From assembly GCF_008691045.1 (NCBI RefSeq), contig NZ_VMSO01000009.1, forward strand, positions 1 through 64,000: a stretch of DNA of 64,000 nt, in the 5' to 3' direction. The notes below the pieces were generated by a model. That model had not been told where the DNA came from. It did no database searches and saw only the letters and a list, made by a program, of their open reading frames with translations. A program made the position numbers and the translations under genes. Origin of the DNA: Mediterraneibacter catenae (GTDB lineage Bacteria; Bacillota; Clostridia; Lachnospirales; Lachnospiraceae). Positions 63,721 through 64,000 of this stretch are shown here, piece by piece. The stretch's first letter is position 1; each line of letters begins with the position of its first letter.

Positions 63721-64000
63721 ATGGGTAGATGCTTTTAACGACCACGATGTTGAGGCAATCGTGAGTCTGTACCATGATAACGCAATCAATCATCAGGTAA
63801 CAAATGAACCGGTGATTGGGATAGAGGCAATCAGAGAAATGTTCACAACAGAATTTACCACAGCTGATATGACAGCCATTGTAGAAAATATATTTGAAGA
63901 TGGGCAGTGGGCAATTTTAGAATGGAGAGACCCATTAGGATTAAGAGGCTGCGGATTTTTCCATGTTGTGAATGGGAAAATTTTATTTCAAAGAGGTTAC
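63689..64000 (+). CDS. SnoaL/NTF2-like protein (partial, runs off the window)
   Basis: 104 codons are visible from the ATG at 63689 (or 63692), with GGAGG six bases upstream. It reads MLRPKEVVCKWVDAFNDHDV then EAIVSLYHDNA and later GCGFFHVVNGKI, a nuclear-transport-factor-2-like fold. It overlaps the 3' end of the XRE gene in another frame. Small SnoaL-like proteins have varied roles; none is assigned. The 3' end is outside the window. Confidence 0.78.
   Translation, partial: MMLRPKEVVCKWVDAFNDHDVEAIVSLYHDNAINHQVTNEPVIGIEAIREMFTTEFTTADMTAIVENIFEDGQWAILEWRDPLGLRGCGFFHVVNGKILFQRGY

Larger units (their letters stand above)
60240..64000. mobile_element. mobilizable element (partial, continues past window)
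   Basis: From after the tRNA-Leu the gene content switches to plasmid/ICE functions: a small conserved protein, a MobV relaxase, a RepA-type initiator, a Cys-rich VLP protein and an XRE regulator. The MobV to VLP genes look richer in GC than the host genes around them. The boundary at a tRNA gene suggests a tRNA-adjacent insertion. No integrase or att duplication is visible in the window, so the left border is approximate. Confidence 0.7.

Overview
The window reads as a chromosome segment of a low-to-mid GC Gram-positive gut anaerobe, most likely a Lachnospiraceae (Clostridia). The signs are AGGAGG-type ribosome sites, tRNA genes without encoded CCA, a FabK-type fatty acid operon with a FabT regulator, a pyrophosphate-type phosphofructokinase, a clostridial three-gene glycerol-3-phosphate oxidation cassette, a SigI/RsgI pair and a DUF6465 Lys/Ala-rich basic protein. 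No species name is claimed.

Layout. 1-1,050: a tRNA-Asn, a broken HTH regulator and a small lipoprotein. 1,080-6,500: glycerol operon glpP-glpK-glpA-like-FAD oxidoreductase-DUF1667, preceded by a leader with a terminator hairpin. 6,700-7,300: five tRNAs with an odd duplicated tRNA-Thr 5' fragment. 7,480-10,660: BFD-like ferredoxin, HAD phosphatase, LysR regulator and a split chromate transporter. 10,750-22,460: complete type II fatty acid synthesis operon fabH-acpP-fabK-fabD-fabG-fabF-accB-fabZ-accC-accDA-fabK2-fabT, starting at a perfect FabT palindrome. Three spacers in this operon are filled by structured repeats. 22,600-26,250: basic DUF6465 protein, HD hydrolase, sirtuin, membrane protein and methyltransferase. 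26,460-31,990: selenium cluster yedF-selD-lysR-cysteine desulfurase-yedE-tusA-like-DUF3343. 32,080-36,350: four-gene Gld-type ABC system. 36,650-37,870: zinc-ribbon membrane protein and a DnaJ-TPR protein.

37,900-43,780 is the most interesting block. A SigI-type sigma factor and its RsgI anti-sigma factor face a divergent operon encoding an RsgI-like lipoprotein, a VTC-domain polyphosphate polymerase-like protein, DUF4956 and a CotH kinase. Both directions start from the same promoter sequence, ACCCCG-N18-CGTATACTA, which resembles a SigI promoter. The lipoprotein and RsgI share a VNPE-type extracellular domain and Ser/Asp/Gly/Tyr tails, so the block looks like one surface-signalling regulon.

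43,800-45,450: DegV and TetR. 45,400-48,960: a graveyard of mobile DNA (integrase tail, DUF3800 fragment, HsdR-like fragment fused out of frame to an ImmA fragment, two small HTH genes, a group II intron 5' remnant). 49,114-59,310: tRNA-Leu, PadR with a SEDS-like membrane protein, dihydroorotase, phosphofructokinase, UDP-galactopyranose mutase, pseudokinase, RNA methyltransferase, RdgB and a phosphodiesterase. 59,385-60,172: seven tRNAs from one consensus promoter. From about 60,240 to the window end lies a mobilizable element (MobV relaxase, RepA-type initiator, Cys-rich VLP protein, XRE regulator, SnoaL-like gene) that continues past the window.

A further thread is a dispersed 155-157 bp palindrome-ended repeat (three full copies, one truncated copy). 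Each full copy starts 0-4 bp after a stop codon, and its variable hairpin keeps pairing while its sequence changes.
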